Counted from the first letter of the stretch, positions 23,526 to 35,212 are shown. The stretch is DNA of 58,298 nt from Bacteroidales bacterium (GCA_016291185.1 JAEFAI010000016.1:1-58298); one strand, 5' to 3'. Numbers and translations are program-made. Notes: generated from the sequence alone by a model not told the origin.

Positions 23526-25877
23526 ATGGGCAAAGTTAAGAAAATACTTCCGATTTGTATCCCGCTTTTGCTGATTGTTTGGTATTTGTTCTGCCTGCCA
23601 CACAATCTGTTCCGGGTGCCGCTCTGCGCGACGGCCGTGAGCGCCGACGGCACGCTGCTCGGCGCGCGCATCTCGGCGGACGGGCAGTGGTACTTCCCGC
23701 CCGCGGACCACGTGCCCGACAAGTTCGCGAAGTGCATCGTGACCTACGAGGACAAGCGCTTCTGGTGGCATCTGGGCATCGATTATCTCTCCGCCGGCCG
23801 TGCCCTTGTGCAGAATCTGACGCGCGGCGAAGTGGTCAGCGGCGCCAGCACCCTGACGATGCAGGTGATCCGGCTGAGCCGCCCCGGTGCGCCGCGCACC
23901 CTGCCGGAAAAGGTTTACGAGATGATTCTCGCCACGCGCCTGGAGATGCGCTGCACCAAGCGGAAGATTCTCTTACTCTACGCTTCCAACGCCCCCTTCG
24001 GGGGCAATGTCGTCGGCCTCGAGGCGGCCGCGTGGCGCTATTTCGGCCGCAGCGCGGACGACCTGTCCTGGGGTGAGAGCGCGATGCTTGCGGTGCTGCC
24101 CAACGCCCCGGGCCTGATCCATCCCGGCCGCGCGCGGGAGCGCCTGCTGGAGAAGCGCAACGCACTGCTGGACAAGCTGGAAGCCAAGGGCGTGCTCGAC
24201 CCCACGGAGTGCCTGCTCGCCAAGGACGAGCCCCTGCCGGACAAACCGCTCGCGATGCCCGACGCAGCCTATCACCTGCTGGAGCGCTGCCGCGCCGAGT
24301 CGGGCGACGGGCCCTACACGCTGACGCTGGACGCCACCCTCCAGACGCGTGTGAACGCCATCGCGAAACGCTATTTCGACCTGTACCACACCAACCTGGT
24401 GGACAACATGGGCATCCTCGTAGCGGATGTACATACGGGTGAGATCCGCGCCTACTACGGCAACACCCGCGGCTGCGCCCCCCGCCTGCGTGGCGCGGAC
24501 GTCGACATGATCCCGGCCGCGCGCTCCAGCGGCTCCACCCTCAAGCCGCTCCTCTACGGCGCGATGCTGGATGCGGGTGAGATCCTGCCTGGCTCGCTGG
24601 TCAAGGATACGCCCTACAACTACAATAATTTCTCCCCGCACAACTACGGCCGCACCTTCGACGGCGCCGTGCCGGCGCACGAGGTGATCGAGCGCTCCCT
24701 CAACGTCCCCTCGGTGCGCATGCTGGAACAATATGGCGCAGAGCGCTTCCTGCAGGTCCTGCAGCGCCTGGGCTTCACGACCATCGACAAGGATGCCGAC
24801 CACTACGGCCTGTCGCTCATTCTCGGCGGCGCCGAAATCTCCCTCGAGACCCTCGCACGTGCCTATTACTTTTTGGCGGCAGAGCTTGCCGGAGATCCTG
24901 TGTATGAAGACTTTGCCTATCGAGCCGATGCCCGGCGGGAGCGCCTGCCCGCCCGGCGCATCCCCATCAGCCGCGCCGCGGCGTACCTGACCTTTGACGC
25001 CCTGTCGAACGCCAACCGCCCTGAAGAGGAGGCCTCCTGGATGGACTTCGTCACCGGGCGGAAGATTGCCTGGAAGACCGGCACCTCCTGGGGCAACCGC
25101 GACGCCTGGAGCGTGGGTGTGAACCGCGACTGGGTGGTTGCTGTCTGGGTGGGCAACAGCGACGGCGAGGGCCGCTCCGGCGTGACCGGCGTCAGCTACG
25201 CCTCCCCGGTGATGTTCGACGTCTTCTCCGCCCTGCCCGCATATCGTCATTCCGGGCTTGACCCGGAATCTCGAACCACTGGAAGCTGGTTCCCCCGCCC
25301 CACCGACGAGATGACGCAGATCGAGGTCTGCCACGACAGCGGCTTCCCCGCCAGCGACCTCTGCCCGCAGCGCGACACCGTCTGGGTGCCCGACATCGAG
25401 ACGCAGCCGGACATGTGCCGCTACCACCGGCTGGTCCACCTCGACGCCGCCGGGCGCTACCAGGTCAACTCCTCCTGCTGCCCGCCGGAAGAAATGCGCG
25501 CCGAGGTACGCTTCGTACTCCCGCCCGCGCAGGAGTGGTACTACATGAAGAAACACCTGGACTACAAGCCCTTACCGCCGAAGCACCCGCTCTTCGACGC
25601 GGCGTCGTCGCTCTACAATCCGATTGACATTATCTATCCCCAGCCGGACATTACCATCGTGCTCACGCGCAGCCTGACCGGGCGCGAGAACGGTGCCGTG
25701 TTCCGCGCGGCCCACGCCGACGCCGGAGCCACAATCTACTGGCACATCGACGACGCTTTCGTCGGGGAGACCACCGGCGAGCACGAACTGCGCGTCGATC
25801 CCGCGCCCGGACGGCACGCCCTCACGCTCATCGACGAGCAGGGCGCCCGGCGCGTTACAGTGTTCACCGTAAAGTAA
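23526..25877 (+). CDS. pbpC: Penicillin-binding protein 1C
   Basis: A 783-residue bifunctional peptidoglycan synthase, anchored by one helix (about 7-24). The glycosyltransferase domain contains TYEDKRFWWHLGID (73-85, catalytic Glu75) and GASTLTMQVIRL. The transpeptidase domain has STLK (337-340, Ser337 nucleophile), SLN (391-393) and KTGTS (517-521). The C-terminal PBP1C (BiPBP_C) domain follows. Residues about 573-584 (including RHSGLDPESR) are an insertion coded by a palindromic repeat at 25245-25270, placed between domains, where it is probably tolerated. ATG 23526 gives a normal start. Gene and divergent A2M gene form the conserved pair. A small DMT gene follows. Confidence 0.95.
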   Translation: MGKVKKILPICIPLLLIVWYLFCLPHNLFRVPLCATAVSADGTLLGARISADGQWYFPPADHVPDKFAKCIVTYEDKRFWWHLGIDYLSAGRALVQNLTRGEVVSGASTLTMQVIRLSRPGAPRTLPEKVYEMILATRLEMRCTKRKILLLYASNAPFGGNVVGLEAAAWRYFGRSADDLSWGESAMLAVLPNAPGLIHPGRARERLLEKRNALLDKLEAKGVLDPTECLLAKDEPLPDKPLAMPDAAYHLLERCRAESGDGPYTLTLDATLQTRVNAIAKRYFDLYHTNLVDNMGILVADVHTGEIRAYYGNTRGCAPRLRGADVDMIPAARSSGSTLKPLLYGAMLDAGEILPGSLVKDTPYNYNNFSPHNYGRTFDGAVPAHEVIERSLNVPSVRMLEQYGAERFLQVLQRLGFTTIDKDADHYGLSLILGGAEISLETLARAYYFLAAELAGDPVYEDFAYRADARRERLPARRIPISRAAAYLTFDALSNANRPEEEASWMDFVTGRKIAWKTGTSWGNRDAWSVGVNRDWVVAVWVGNSDGEGRSGVTGVSYASPVMFDVFSALPAYRHSGLDPESRTTGSWFPRPTDEMTQIEVCHDSGFPASDLCPQRDTVWVPDIETQPDMCRYHRLVHLDAAGRYQVNSSCCPPEEMRAEVRFVLPPAQEWYYMKKHLDYKPLPPKHPLFDAASSLYNPIDIIYPQPDITIVLTRSLTGRENGAVFRAAHADAGATIYWHIDDAFVGETTGEHELRVDPAPGRHALTLIDEQGARRVTVFTVK
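25245..25292. repeat. In-frame palindromic repeat in pbpC
   Basis: CGTCATTCCGGG-CTTGA-CCCGGAATC (25245-25270; ATTCCGGG/CCCGGAAT arms of 8 bp) is followed by a second small inverted repeat GAACCA...TGGTTC (25273-25292). It is translated as RHSGLDPESR, a peptide seen wherever this kind of GTCATTCCGGG repeat is read in this frame. It preserves the pbpC reading frame and adds about 12-16 residues between the transpeptidase and C-terminal domains. Confidence 0.8.
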
Positions 25878-25884
25878 TTATTGC

Positions 25885-25893
25885 TATCTTTGC
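25885..25893 (+). promoter_or_regulatory. -7 box and leader hairpin of the DMT protein gene
   Basis: TATCTTTGC is a perfect -7 box, 8 bp after the pbpC stop. The leader of about 24 nt contains GCGCTT...AAGCGC (25894-25914), a 6-bp hairpin directly in front of the start codon that could occlude initiation. Confidence 0.6.
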
Positions 25894-25917
25894 GCGCTTT
25901 TTTGAGTCAAGCGCACT

Positions 25918-26289
25918 ATGCAACAGGGTATTTGGACCGTTATCATGCTGATCTGCTCGAACGTCTTCATGACGCTCGCGTGGTATGGACACCTCAAGCT
26001 CCAGGAAATGAAAATCTCGACCGGCTGGCCACTGATCCTGATCATTCTCTTCTCCTGGGGAATCGCCTTCTTCGAGTACTGCCTCACCGTCCCGGCCAAC
26101 CGCATCGGCTTCGTGGGCAACGGCGGTCCCTTCAACCTGATGCAGCTCAAGGTCATCCAGGAGGCCATCTCCCTGACCATCTTCACCATCATCGTGCACT
26201 TCCTCTTCCAGGGCCAGTCCCTGCAGTGGAATCACCTCGCCGCCTTCGGCTGTCTGATCCTGGCGGTGTTCTTTGTCTTCCTGAAATAG
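25918..26289 (+). CDS. DMT family protein (DUF486)
   Basis: A 123-residue membrane protein with four hydrophobic segments, matching the DUF486 family of small drug/metabolite-transporter-like proteins. The conserved features are the N-terminal TVIMLICSNVFMTLAWYGHL, the EYCLTVPANRIG stretch and FNLMQLKVIQE. Four-helix DMT proteins work as dimers, like small multidrug resistance exporters; the substrate is unknown. It has its own promoter box after pbpC, and is convergent with the nucleoside kinase gene, 61 bp apart. Confidence 0.88.
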   Translation: MQQGIWTVIMLICSNVFMTLAWYGHLKLQEMKISTGWPLILIILFSWGIAFFEYCLTVPANRIGFVGNGGPFNLMQLKVIQEAISLTIFTIIVHFLFQGQSLQWNHLAAFGCLILAVFFVFLK

Positions 26290-26308
26290 ACTACATTGCT
26301 TCGAGGCA

Positions 26309-26361
26309 GTCGGAGCAGCGCGACGCAGGAGGTTTCAGCTCAGGCGCTCGTCAGAGCGTCT
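26309..26361. repeat. Repeat remnant at the DMT/kinase junction
   Basis: On the minus strand TGCGTCGCGCTGCTCCGAC (26309-26327) matches the tail of the repeats at 951-968 and 56989-57008 (GTCGC-N4-GCTCCG). Next to it, AGGCGCTC-GTCA-GAGCGTCT (26342-26361) is a hairpin similar to the palindrome inside truA, and reaches into the last codons of the kinase gene. It may act as the kinase terminator. Confidence 0.5.
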
Positions 26362-27339
26362 GGCCTCCGATGAACTCCCGCATGATCGAGGTCGGGGGAA
26401 TGGCGGCGATTTCCGCGGGCTTGAGGGCCGTGACCATCGACAGGATCTGCAGCAGGGACTGCGCCTTCTCGTAGGCGGGAGAAGACTCGCTGATGCCGCA
26501 CAGGAGCGGCTCGGCGTAGTACTTCAGCAGCGGGACGTCGTAGAGCGTCGAGGAATTGAAGACGATGTTGGCATTCTCCTCGTAGGGGAAAATGTTGCGC
26601 GTCTCGCCCCGGCGCACGGACGGCCAGCGGAGGATGTTGTCCTCCGGCGAAATGCCGCGGACGCGGTTGTCCCGGACAATGCGGCGCAGCAGGCGCTTGT
26701 CCGTGGTGGAGCCGTGGTCCTTCTCACCGCCCGGCAAGGCCGAGAGGGCGGAAATGTAAATACCGAAAATGTTCTCGCGGGGAATGGCCGGCGTCAGGTC
26801 CGGGTTCAGGGCGTGAATGCCTTCCATGAAGAGGATGTCCCCGTCTTCCATTTTCAAGTGGTCGCCCTTGAAGACCCGGTGGCCCTCCTTGAAGTCGAAT
26901 TTCGGGAGCTCCACATCCTTGCCGGCAAGCAGGTCGGTCAGCTGCTCGTTCAGGAAGGGTACATCCATCGCGGCGAGCGCTTCATAGTCGCGCTCGCCGT
27001 TCTCGTCGATCGGAGTGTCCTCGCGATTCACGAAATAGTTATCCAGTTCGATCACCTTGGGTTTGAGCCCCAGCACGCGGGCCTGTTGCGCGATGCGCAG
27101 CGAAGAGCTGGTCTTGCCGCTGGACGAGGGGCCCGACATCATGACGATGCGGCAGCTGCGCCGCTTCCAGAATATCTGGTCCGCCGCCTGCGCGTACTGG
27201 CGCTCCTGGCGGGCTTCGCAGAGGTTGATCAATTCAATAGCTTTGCCGGATTCGACGGTCTCATTCACTTTCTCCAGGGTGTCGATGCCGATGGCCTGGC
27301 ACCACTCTTTGTACTCCGCACGTGCGGCTTCAATCTTGG

Positions 27340-27343
<4 letters not shown>
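26351..27343 (-). CDS. Uridine kinase-like nucleoside kinase, lacking N-terminal TGS domain
   Basis: A 330-residue cytosolic kinase. The P-loop GPSSSGKTSSS lies at 71-81; DNYFVNREDTP and the MEGIHALNP motif are typical of the uridine kinase/phosphoribulokinase family. In many Bacteroidetes and Firmicutes this kinase is about 550 residues, with a TGS and a threonyl-tRNA-synthetase-like SAD domain in front; here only the last SAD-like helices (about residues 20-57) remain. Its start overlaps the uvrA stop (ATGA), so the gene cannot extend further upstream. The substrate is probably uridine or cytidine, by family. The last codons run into repeat-like DNA. Confidence 0.88.
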
Positions 27344-30051
<2,708 letters not shown>

Positions 30052-30059
30052 AGAAGTGG

Positions 30060-30068
30060 TCAAAGTTA
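30060..30068 (-). promoter_or_regulatory. -7 box of uvrA
   Basis: TAACTTTGA on the minus strand, 8 nt before ATG 30051. No LexA-like operator was recognised around it. Confidence 0.45.
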
Positions 30069-30081
30069 CGAATTTTATGGT

Positions 30082-30090
30082 TAACTTTGG
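30082..30090 (+). promoter_or_regulatory. -7 box of the EamA-type permease gene
   Basis: TAACTTTGG on the plus strand, 17 nt before ATG 30108. It includes the TTG codon that opens the longer reading frame, which argues against a start there. Confidence 0.5.
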
Positions 30091-30107
30091 CAAAATCTTC
30101 CTTTACT

Positions 30108-30956
30108 ATGTGGCTTTGGCTGTCGGTCGGTTCCGCGTTGCTGCTTGGTGTCTATGACGTCGCCAAGAAGCGGGCGCTTTCCCGCAACAGTGTCTATTGG
30201 ATCCTGCTCGGCGCCACGGCGCTGACGACGGTATTCCTGTGCCCGTTCCTGTCCAAAGGACCCCTTTCCGACCACTTCACCCTGATTTTCAAGGCGGTGT
30301 TGGTCTCCGTCTCCTGGATCTCCGGCCTCAAGGCGATGGAATGCCTGCCACTGACGACGGTGAGCACGATGAAGGCCTCCCGGCCGATGTTCGTGGTCAT
30401 CTTCTCCATCCTCCTGTTCGGAGAGCGGCTCAACCTCATGCAGTGGCTGGGCGTAGCCGTCGTGATGACCGCCCTGTTCCTGAGCTCACGCGCCGTCGGC
30501 CACGACACCGACAAGATCACCTCCACCAAGGGCGTCGCCTTCATGATTGTCTCCATCCTGTCCGGCGCGGCCAGCGCACTCTGGGACAAGGTGATCCTGA
30601 AGAACCTGGAGCCGCTGTTCGTCCAGAGTTGGACCAACCTCTATATCACCATTCTGTTCGCCCTTGTCCTGCTGGTCCAGTATCTGACGGACAAGAAGCA
30701 TTTCCAGCCCTTTGTCTGGGACTGGCGCATCCTGCTCATCGCCGTGCTGATCACCGTGGCGGACGCCCTGTATTTCTTCGCGGTCAAGGAGCCGGACGCG
30801 ATGCTCTCCATCATCTCGATGATCCGCCGCACGTCCGTGATCGTCACCTTCATCGGCGGCGCGCTGATCCTCAAGGAGGGTCATATTCGCGACAAGGCGG
30901 TGGTCCTGGTGCTGATGCTCTCCGGTGTGGCCCTGCTGCTCGGCGGATCCGCTTAA
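30108..30956 (+). CDS. EamA/DMT family permease
   Basis: A 282-residue inner-membrane protein with about ten hydrophobic segments and two EamA-type repeats, as in 10-TM drug/metabolite transporters. The first repeat ends near the MQWLGVAVVMTALFLS segment, and the second with KAVVLVLMLSGVALLL. Substrate is unknown. ATG 30108 (MWLWLSVGSALLLG) is used instead of an upstream TTG that overlaps the promoter box. It is followed 13 bp later by the S41 protease gene and then recO, in one plus-strand unit. Confidence 0.88.
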   Translation: MWLWLSVGSALLLGVYDVAKKRALSRNSVYWILLGATALTTVFLCPFLSKGPLSDHFTLIFKAVLVSVSWISGLKAMECLPLTTVSTMKASRPMFVVIFSILLFGERLNLMQWLGVAVVMTALFLSSRAVGHDTDKITSTKGVAFMIVSILSGAASALWDKVILKNLEPLFVQSWTNLYITILFALVLLVQYLTDKKHFQPFVWDWRILLIAVLITVADALYFFAVKEPDAMLSIISMIRRTSVIVTFIGGALILKEGHIRDKAVVLVLMLSGVALLLGGSA

Positions 30957-30969
30957 TTGAATTGCATTT

Positions 30970-32583
30970 ATGAAACGTTTTCTGATTCTGATACTGCTCG
31001 GCGCGTCGCTGTGCGCGAGCGCCCAGTCCCCCCGCTTCAAACTCGGCAAATGGACCGAGATCCAGACAGCCATCCTGCAGGAACTGAACCGTTCCTACGT
31101 GGACTCGCTGCCCATCGACCGCATTGAGCGGCGCGGCATCGACGCGATGCTCGCCGACCTCGACCCTTACACGGTCTTTATTCCCGAAGAGGAGAATGAG
31201 AACCTCCAGATGATGATCCACAAGAGCTACGGCGGCATCGGCGCCGTGATCTACAAACCCGACCCGCAGGGGAACGTCATCATCAACGAACCGTACGCCG
31301 GTTCGCCGGCCGCGAAGAACGGCCTGGTGTGCGGCGACGAGATCCTGGCCATTGACGGCGAGACGGTCGTCGGCCTGAATTCCCAGCAGTGCAGTGAGAA
31401 GATGCGCGGCGAGCCGGGCACGAAGGTGGTCTTCAAGGTCAAGAAGCTGCGCAGCGGCGAGGTGAGGGACATTACCGTTACCCGCGAGCGTATCAAACTC
31501 GACGATATCGAATATGCCGGCATGCTGGACGGCGGCGTGGGATACATTTCCCAGACGGGCTTCACCGACGGGGTCGGCGACGAGTTCCGCCGCCAGGTGA
31601 GCGAGCTCAAGAAGCAGGGCATGAAGACCCTGGTGCTCGACCTGCGCGGCAACGGCGGCGGCCTGATGAACGAGGCCGTCGAGATCGTATCCGCCTTCGT
31701 CCCGAAGGGGTCGGTGGTCGTGTCCGCCCAGGGCAAGGAGCAGGGCGCCAGCTATACGCTCAAGACCACCAAAGATCCTATTGATACAAAGATTCCCGTC
31801 ATCGTGCTGGTGGACTCCGGCTCCGCTTCCGCCTCGGAGATCGTGGCGGGTGCGCTGCAGGACCTGGACCGCGCCACCATCATGGGTGAACGCACCTTCG
31901 GCAAGGGTCTGGTGCAGAGCATCCGTTCGCTGCCTTACGGCGGCGAACTCAAGGTGACGACCGCCAAATACTATACGCCCTCCGGCCGCTGCGTGCAGGC
32001 GATCGACTACGCCCAGCGCCGCGAAGACGGCAGCGTGGCACACATTCCCGACTCGCTGACCCACGAGTTCAAGACGGCCCACGGGCGCATCGTACGCGAC
32101 GGCGGCGGCATCACGCCGGACGTCACGCTCAAGTTCCGCGAGTACAGCCGCCTGACCTATTCGCTCGTTACCTACGGCATCATCGAGCGCTACGCGCTTC
32201 GCTTCGTGCGCAGCCACGAATGGATCCCGCCCGTGGAGGAGTTCCACCTCGACACGAACGACTACGAGGACTTCGTCGAATTCGCCAAAGGCGAGGAGTT
32301 CGACTACCGGTCCTCCGCCAAGACCTATTTCGACCGGGCGAAGGAAGAGCTTCGCCGCGACGGCCTGGACGAGGTGATGAAGGAGCAGCTGGACGCACTC
32401 GATGCCTTCATCAACATGGACAAGGAAGATTTCCTGTACCTGAAGTCTTCCGAGATCATTCCTTTCATCGAGGAGGAGATCGCCGTCCGCTACTACTTCC
32501 AGCAGGCCGGTGTGCAGATCCGCATCCGTTATGACGACGCCCTCCGCGAGGCCCTGACGGCCGAGCGGATCAAGCAGTACTGA
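30970..32583 (+). CDS. S41 family C-terminal processing protease
   Basis: A 537-residue periplasmic protease, with a signal peptide cleaved after about residue 19 (LGASLCASAQ). It has an N-terminal helical region, a PDZ domain (about 88-165) for binding C-terminal peptides, and an S41 peptidase domain. The catalytic dyad is Ser287 in SGSASASE and Lys312 in ERTFGKGLVQ. It also has a C-terminal region of about 150 residues common in Bacteroidetes members. CtpA-like proteases trim or degrade envelope proteins by their C-termini. It overlaps recO by one base (TGATG), indicating coupled translation. Confidence 0.95.
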   Translation: MKRFLILILLGASLCASAQSPRFKLGKWTEIQTAILQELNRSYVDSLPIDRIERRGIDAMLADLDPYTVFIPEEENENLQMMIHKSYGGIGAVIYKPDPQGNVIINEPYAGSPAAKNGLVCGDEILAIDGETVVGLNSQQCSEKMRGEPGTKVVFKVKKLRSGEVRDITVTRERIKLDDIEYAGMLDGGVGYISQTGFTDGVGDEFRRQVSELKKQGMKTLVLDLRGNGGGLMNEAVEIVSAFVPKGSVVVSAQGKEQGASYTLKTTKDPIDTKIPVIVLVDSGSASASEIVAGALQDLDRATIMGERTFGKGLVQSIRSLPYGGELKVTTAKYYTPSGRCVQAIDYAQRREDGSVAHIPDSLTHEFKTAHGRIVRDGGGITPDVTLKFREYSRLTYSLVTYGIIERYALRFVRSHEWIPPVEEFHLDTNDYEDFVEFAKGEEFDYRSSAKTYFDRAKEELRRDGLDEVMKEQLDALDAFINMDKEDFLYLKSSEIIPFIEEEIAVRYYFQQAGVQIRIRYDDALREALTAERIKQY

Positions 32584-33233
32584 TGGTCCACCACACCCGG
32601 CTCATCATTCTGAATACGACAAAGATCGGGGAGCGCTCCCTGGTCCTGCACGCCCTCAGTCCCGACTGGGGGCGCCGCAGTTTTATCGCCGCCGTGCCCA
32701 AGGGCGGCGGAATGGCGCTGTTCCAGCCGCTCAGCGTGCTGGATGCCGAAGTCGTGGAGAATCCGAAGTCCGACCTCTGGCGCGTGCATGCCCTCTCGGC
32801 CAGCCATCCGCTCACGGGAATCCGCACCAGCCCGGCCAAGAACGCCATGACGCTCTTCATGAGCGAGGTGCTGTACCGGACCGTTCGCGACGGAGCTTGC
32901 GAGGCGGGCCTGTTCGATTGGTGCGAGCGTTCCATCCTGACGCTGGATGCCCTGGCGGGCGATTACGCCAACTACCACCTGCGTTTCCTGTTGGAATTTG
33001 CCGCCGCGCTGGGTTTCTCCCCCTCGCTCGAGGACCTGATGCCTTTCGCGGACACGCATCTGGAGGAACTTCGCGTGCTTCTGCAGGCCGACTTCGCCGG
33101 CTGCATGCTCCTGCCCCTCAACGGCGCTTCGCGCAATGAAATCGCGGAGCTCCTGCTCCGCTACCTGGGCTATCACACGGAGACCCGCATCGAGGCGCGT
33201 TCCCTGCGGGTGCTGAGAGAGTTGTTCAGATAA
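32583..33233 (+). CDS. recO: DNA repair protein RecO
   Basis: A 216-residue RecO protein, somewhat shorter than the E. coli protein. The N-terminal OB fold starts TRLIILNTTKIGERSLVLHALS, and the helical C-terminal part carries ALGFSPSLEDL. RecO helps RecR load RecA on SSB-coated single strands during gap repair. The C-terminal zinc-finger Cys residues of many homologues are not evident, as is usual in Bacteroidetes. It is the last gene of the plus-strand unit and its stop abuts the stop of the convergent small exporter gene (TAATTA at 33231-33236). Confidence 0.9.
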   Translation: MVHHTRLIILNTTKIGERSLVLHALSPDWGRRSFIAAVPKGGGMALFQPLSVLDAEVVENPKSDLWRVHALSASHPLTGIRTSPAKNAMTLFMSEVLYRTVRDGACEAGLFDWCERSILTLDALAGDYANYHLRFLLEFAAALGFSPSLEDLMPFADTHLEELRVLLQADFAGCMLLPLNGASRNEIAELLLRYLGYHTETRIEARSLRVLRELFR

Positions 33234-33707
33234 TTATTTCACCAGATCGATCGCACCGAAGACGCCCAGGCTGACGAGCAGCATGATGGCGGCGGCGAGC
33301 AGCAGGCCCAGCAGGATGAAGAGCATGCTCTTTTTGAAGTCCAGATCCAGGATGCTGGCCGCGAGGGTGCCGGTCCAGGCGCCCGTGCCGGGAATGGGAA
33401 TGCCCACAAAGAGCAGCAGGGCCACGTAGAGGCCCGCGCCGGCCTTGGCTTCCAGCTTGCGACCGCCCTTTTCGCCCTTCTCCAGGCACCAGGCAAAGAA
33501 TTTTCCGGTGTATTTCTTGTCCTTACCCCATTCCAGCACCTTGCGGGCAAAAAGGAAGATGAACGGGACTGGGACCATATTGCCCACCAGCGCCACGATC
33601 AGCGAAGGAACCAGCGGCAGGTCAAAGCCCACGGCGTAAGGAATGGCACCACGCAATTCGATCAGCGGCACCATCGAAATCAGGAAAACGATCAGGTATT
33701 TTTTCAT
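33234..33707 (-). CDS. Putative small multidrug export protein
   Basis: A 157-residue membrane protein of the small-multidrug-export (COG2426) family, with about four hydrophobic segments. The conserved parts are MVPLIELRGAIPYA at the start and VGIPIPGTGAWTG in the middle; the second motif is strongly diagnostic. Function is unproven, despite the family name. It overlaps the upstream gene by ATGA on the minus strand, and so belongs to the pfkB-DUF6913-exporter unit. Confidence 0.88.
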   Translation of the reverse strand: MKKYLIVFLISMVPLIELRGAIPYAVGFDLPLVPSLIVALVGNMVPVPFIFLFARKVLEWGKDKKYTGKFFAWCLEKGEKGGRKLEAKAGAGLYVALLLFVGIPIPGTGAWTGTLAASILDLDFKKSMLFILLGLLLAAAIMLLVSLGVFGAIDLVK

Positions 33708-34186
33708 TGAATCTTATCAAGGAAGTCTTTGATGGCAGCGAAGGCCGCTGTCTGGCTTGCCTCTCCGTCCTGGGGATCAGCGACGACAAGGTCAAACACT
33801 GCATCCGGGAGTTCGAAACGCCCCACCTTGAAACGCGCCGTGCTGCTGCAGGCCTCGAACGCCGCCGCGAAATTCTCCGGCGAGCCGGCCAGCGAAATAA
33901 ACAAATCCTCTTTCCGGGACTCCCGGGTACCGCGTGCCCGTTTCTTCATGCGGCCGTTCAGCGTGAGATCCCGCTTCTGCGGACACAGAATGCGCACAGG
34001 AATGCCGTGGTAGTCAAAATACTGCTGCACCGCCCGGCAGACCGGTTGGGGGTCCTCGCCTGCCTGCGCATCCACGAACACCGCGGCGCTTTTAATCTTC
34101 GACAGGGGCATCAGCGTGGTCGGAGCCGTGCTCCGGACCTGCTTAAGCACCATCCGGCGATATATGTTCAGGAGTGGATTCTTCAT
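33704..34186 (-). CDS. DUF6913-like hypothetical protein
   Basis: A 160-residue soluble protein. It resembles a small Bacteroidales-restricted family (I believe DUF6913), with an N-terminal basic helix (NIYRRMVLKQVR), a segment KSAAVFVDAQAGED, and FVDLFISLAGS-like core. Function is unknown. It overlaps both neighbours by four bases (ATGA) with PfkB-type kinase upstream and the exporter downstream, so it is co-translated with them. The family assignment is from memory and should be checked. Confidence 0.7.
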   Translation of the reverse strand: MKNPLLNIYRRMVLKQVRSTAPTTLMPLSKIKSAAVFVDAQAGEDPQPVCRAVQQYFDYHGIPVRILCPQKRDLTLNGRMKKRARGTRESRKEDLFISLAGSPENFAAAFEACSSTARFKVGRFELPDAVFDLVVADPQDGEASQTAAFAAIKDFLDKIQ

Positions 34187-35184
34187 ACGCCCTGAGGAGC
34201 CATCAGTTCACGGATTTCCTGCTTGGCCACGCGCCAGCGGGGGATATCGATCTTGGTGCCAATTACCTCCACCACCTTGGCGGCGATGCAGGAACCGATC
34301 TCGCCGCAGACCTTGAGCGGAAGGCCCTGCGCGTCGGCATAGAGGAAGCCGGCGGCGTAGGTATCTCCGGCGCCCGTGGCATCCACGGGGTCGGCCGGCC
34401 ACGGCTCGACGAAGACGACTTCGCCATCCCGCTTGAGCCAGCTGCCGTCCTTGCCCACTTTCACGATGGCCGTCCGGCTGATCTTGCCCAGCTCATCCAG
34501 CGCCGCGCGCGGGTCGGCCAGGCCGGTAAAGGCGCGCGCCTCGGATTCGTTCGCAAAAACGATATCGACATAGTTCTCCACGATGTCGTGCAGGAACGCG
34601 AGGTTCGACTCCACGACATTGTAGGAAGCCAGGTCCAGGGAAATAATACATCCGGCCGCCCGGGCCAGTTCGACCGCGCGGCGTACCAGATCCTGGTTTT
34701 GCACCAGATAGCCTTCGATATGGAAATAGTCGTAGCCCTCGAACCATTCCGGCTGCAGGTCGCCCGGCACCAGGTCGAGCGCGGCGCCGAGATAGACGGC
34801 GAAGGTGCGCTCGGCGTTGCCGCCGCTGACGAACACCATCGAGCGGCCGCTCGCGTGCTCCTCGCTCGTGAGCAGGTGCGTATTCACGCCGTACTGCTCC
34901 TGGTCGCTCTTGAAGAGCAGGCCCAGCTCGTCGTTGCCGATTTTGCCGATGAAGCCGGAGGGCATGCCGAGAATGGCCGTGCAGGAGATGGTGTTGGCAG
35001 CCGATCCGCCGGCCACGTATTTCACGCCCAGCGGCTTGAGCGCCTGCCAGATGCCGTCGCCCGTTGCCACGTCCACGTGCTGCATGCTCCCCTTCGGGAG
35101 ATGGAACTCCGAGAGCAGGGTATCATCCGGCAGGACCGCCAGGATGTCCGTGAGCGCATTGCCAATTCCGAGTATCGATTTCAT
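34183..35184 (-). CDS. PfkB family carbohydrate/adenosine kinase
   Basis: A 333-residue ribokinase-fold kinase. The signature GGSAANTISC (about 59-68) and the PfkB C-terminal motif DATGAGDTYAAGF (around residue 272-284) with the catalytic Asp of GAGD are both intact. The N-terminus GIGNALTDILA is typical of PfkB kinases that phosphorylate nucleosides such as adenosine or sugars; the closest Bacteroides homologues are annotated adenosine kinase or generic PfkB. Substrate cannot be decided here. It is the first gene of a three-gene minus-strand unit. Confidence 0.93.
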   Translation of the reverse strand: MKSILGIGNALTDILAVLPDDTLLSEFHLPKGSMQHVDVATGDGIWQALKPLGVKYVAGGSAANTISCTAILGMPSGFIGKIGNDELGLLFKSDQEQYGVNTHLLTSEEHASGRSMVFVSGGNAERTFAVYLGAALDLVPGDLQPEWFEGYDYFHIEGYLVQNQDLVRRAVELARAAGCIISLDLASYNVVESNLAFLHDIVENYVDIVFANESEARAFTGLADPRAALDELGKISRTAIVKVGKDGSWLKRDGEVVFVEPWPADPVDATGAGDTYAAGFLYADAQGLPLKVCGEIGSCIAAKVVEVIGTKIDIPRWRVAKQEIRELMAPQGV

Positions 35185-35189
35185 ATTTT

Positions 35190-35198
35190 ACAAAAATA
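35190..35198 (-). promoter_or_regulatory. -7 box of the PfkB kinase gene
   Basis: TATTTTTGT on the minus strand, 5 nt upstream of ATG 35184. It faces the -7 box of the flippase-like gene within a 42-bp A/T-rich divergent spacer. Confidence 0.4.
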
Positions 35199-35212
35199 AC
35201 AAAATATAATCG

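Noticed and set aside
20501..23539. Very long open frame on the plus strand opposite the A2M gene
   Set aside because: It lies wholly antisense to a gene with clear domains; GC-rich codons of the A2M gene leave few stops on the opposite strand. The translation has no recognisable domain.
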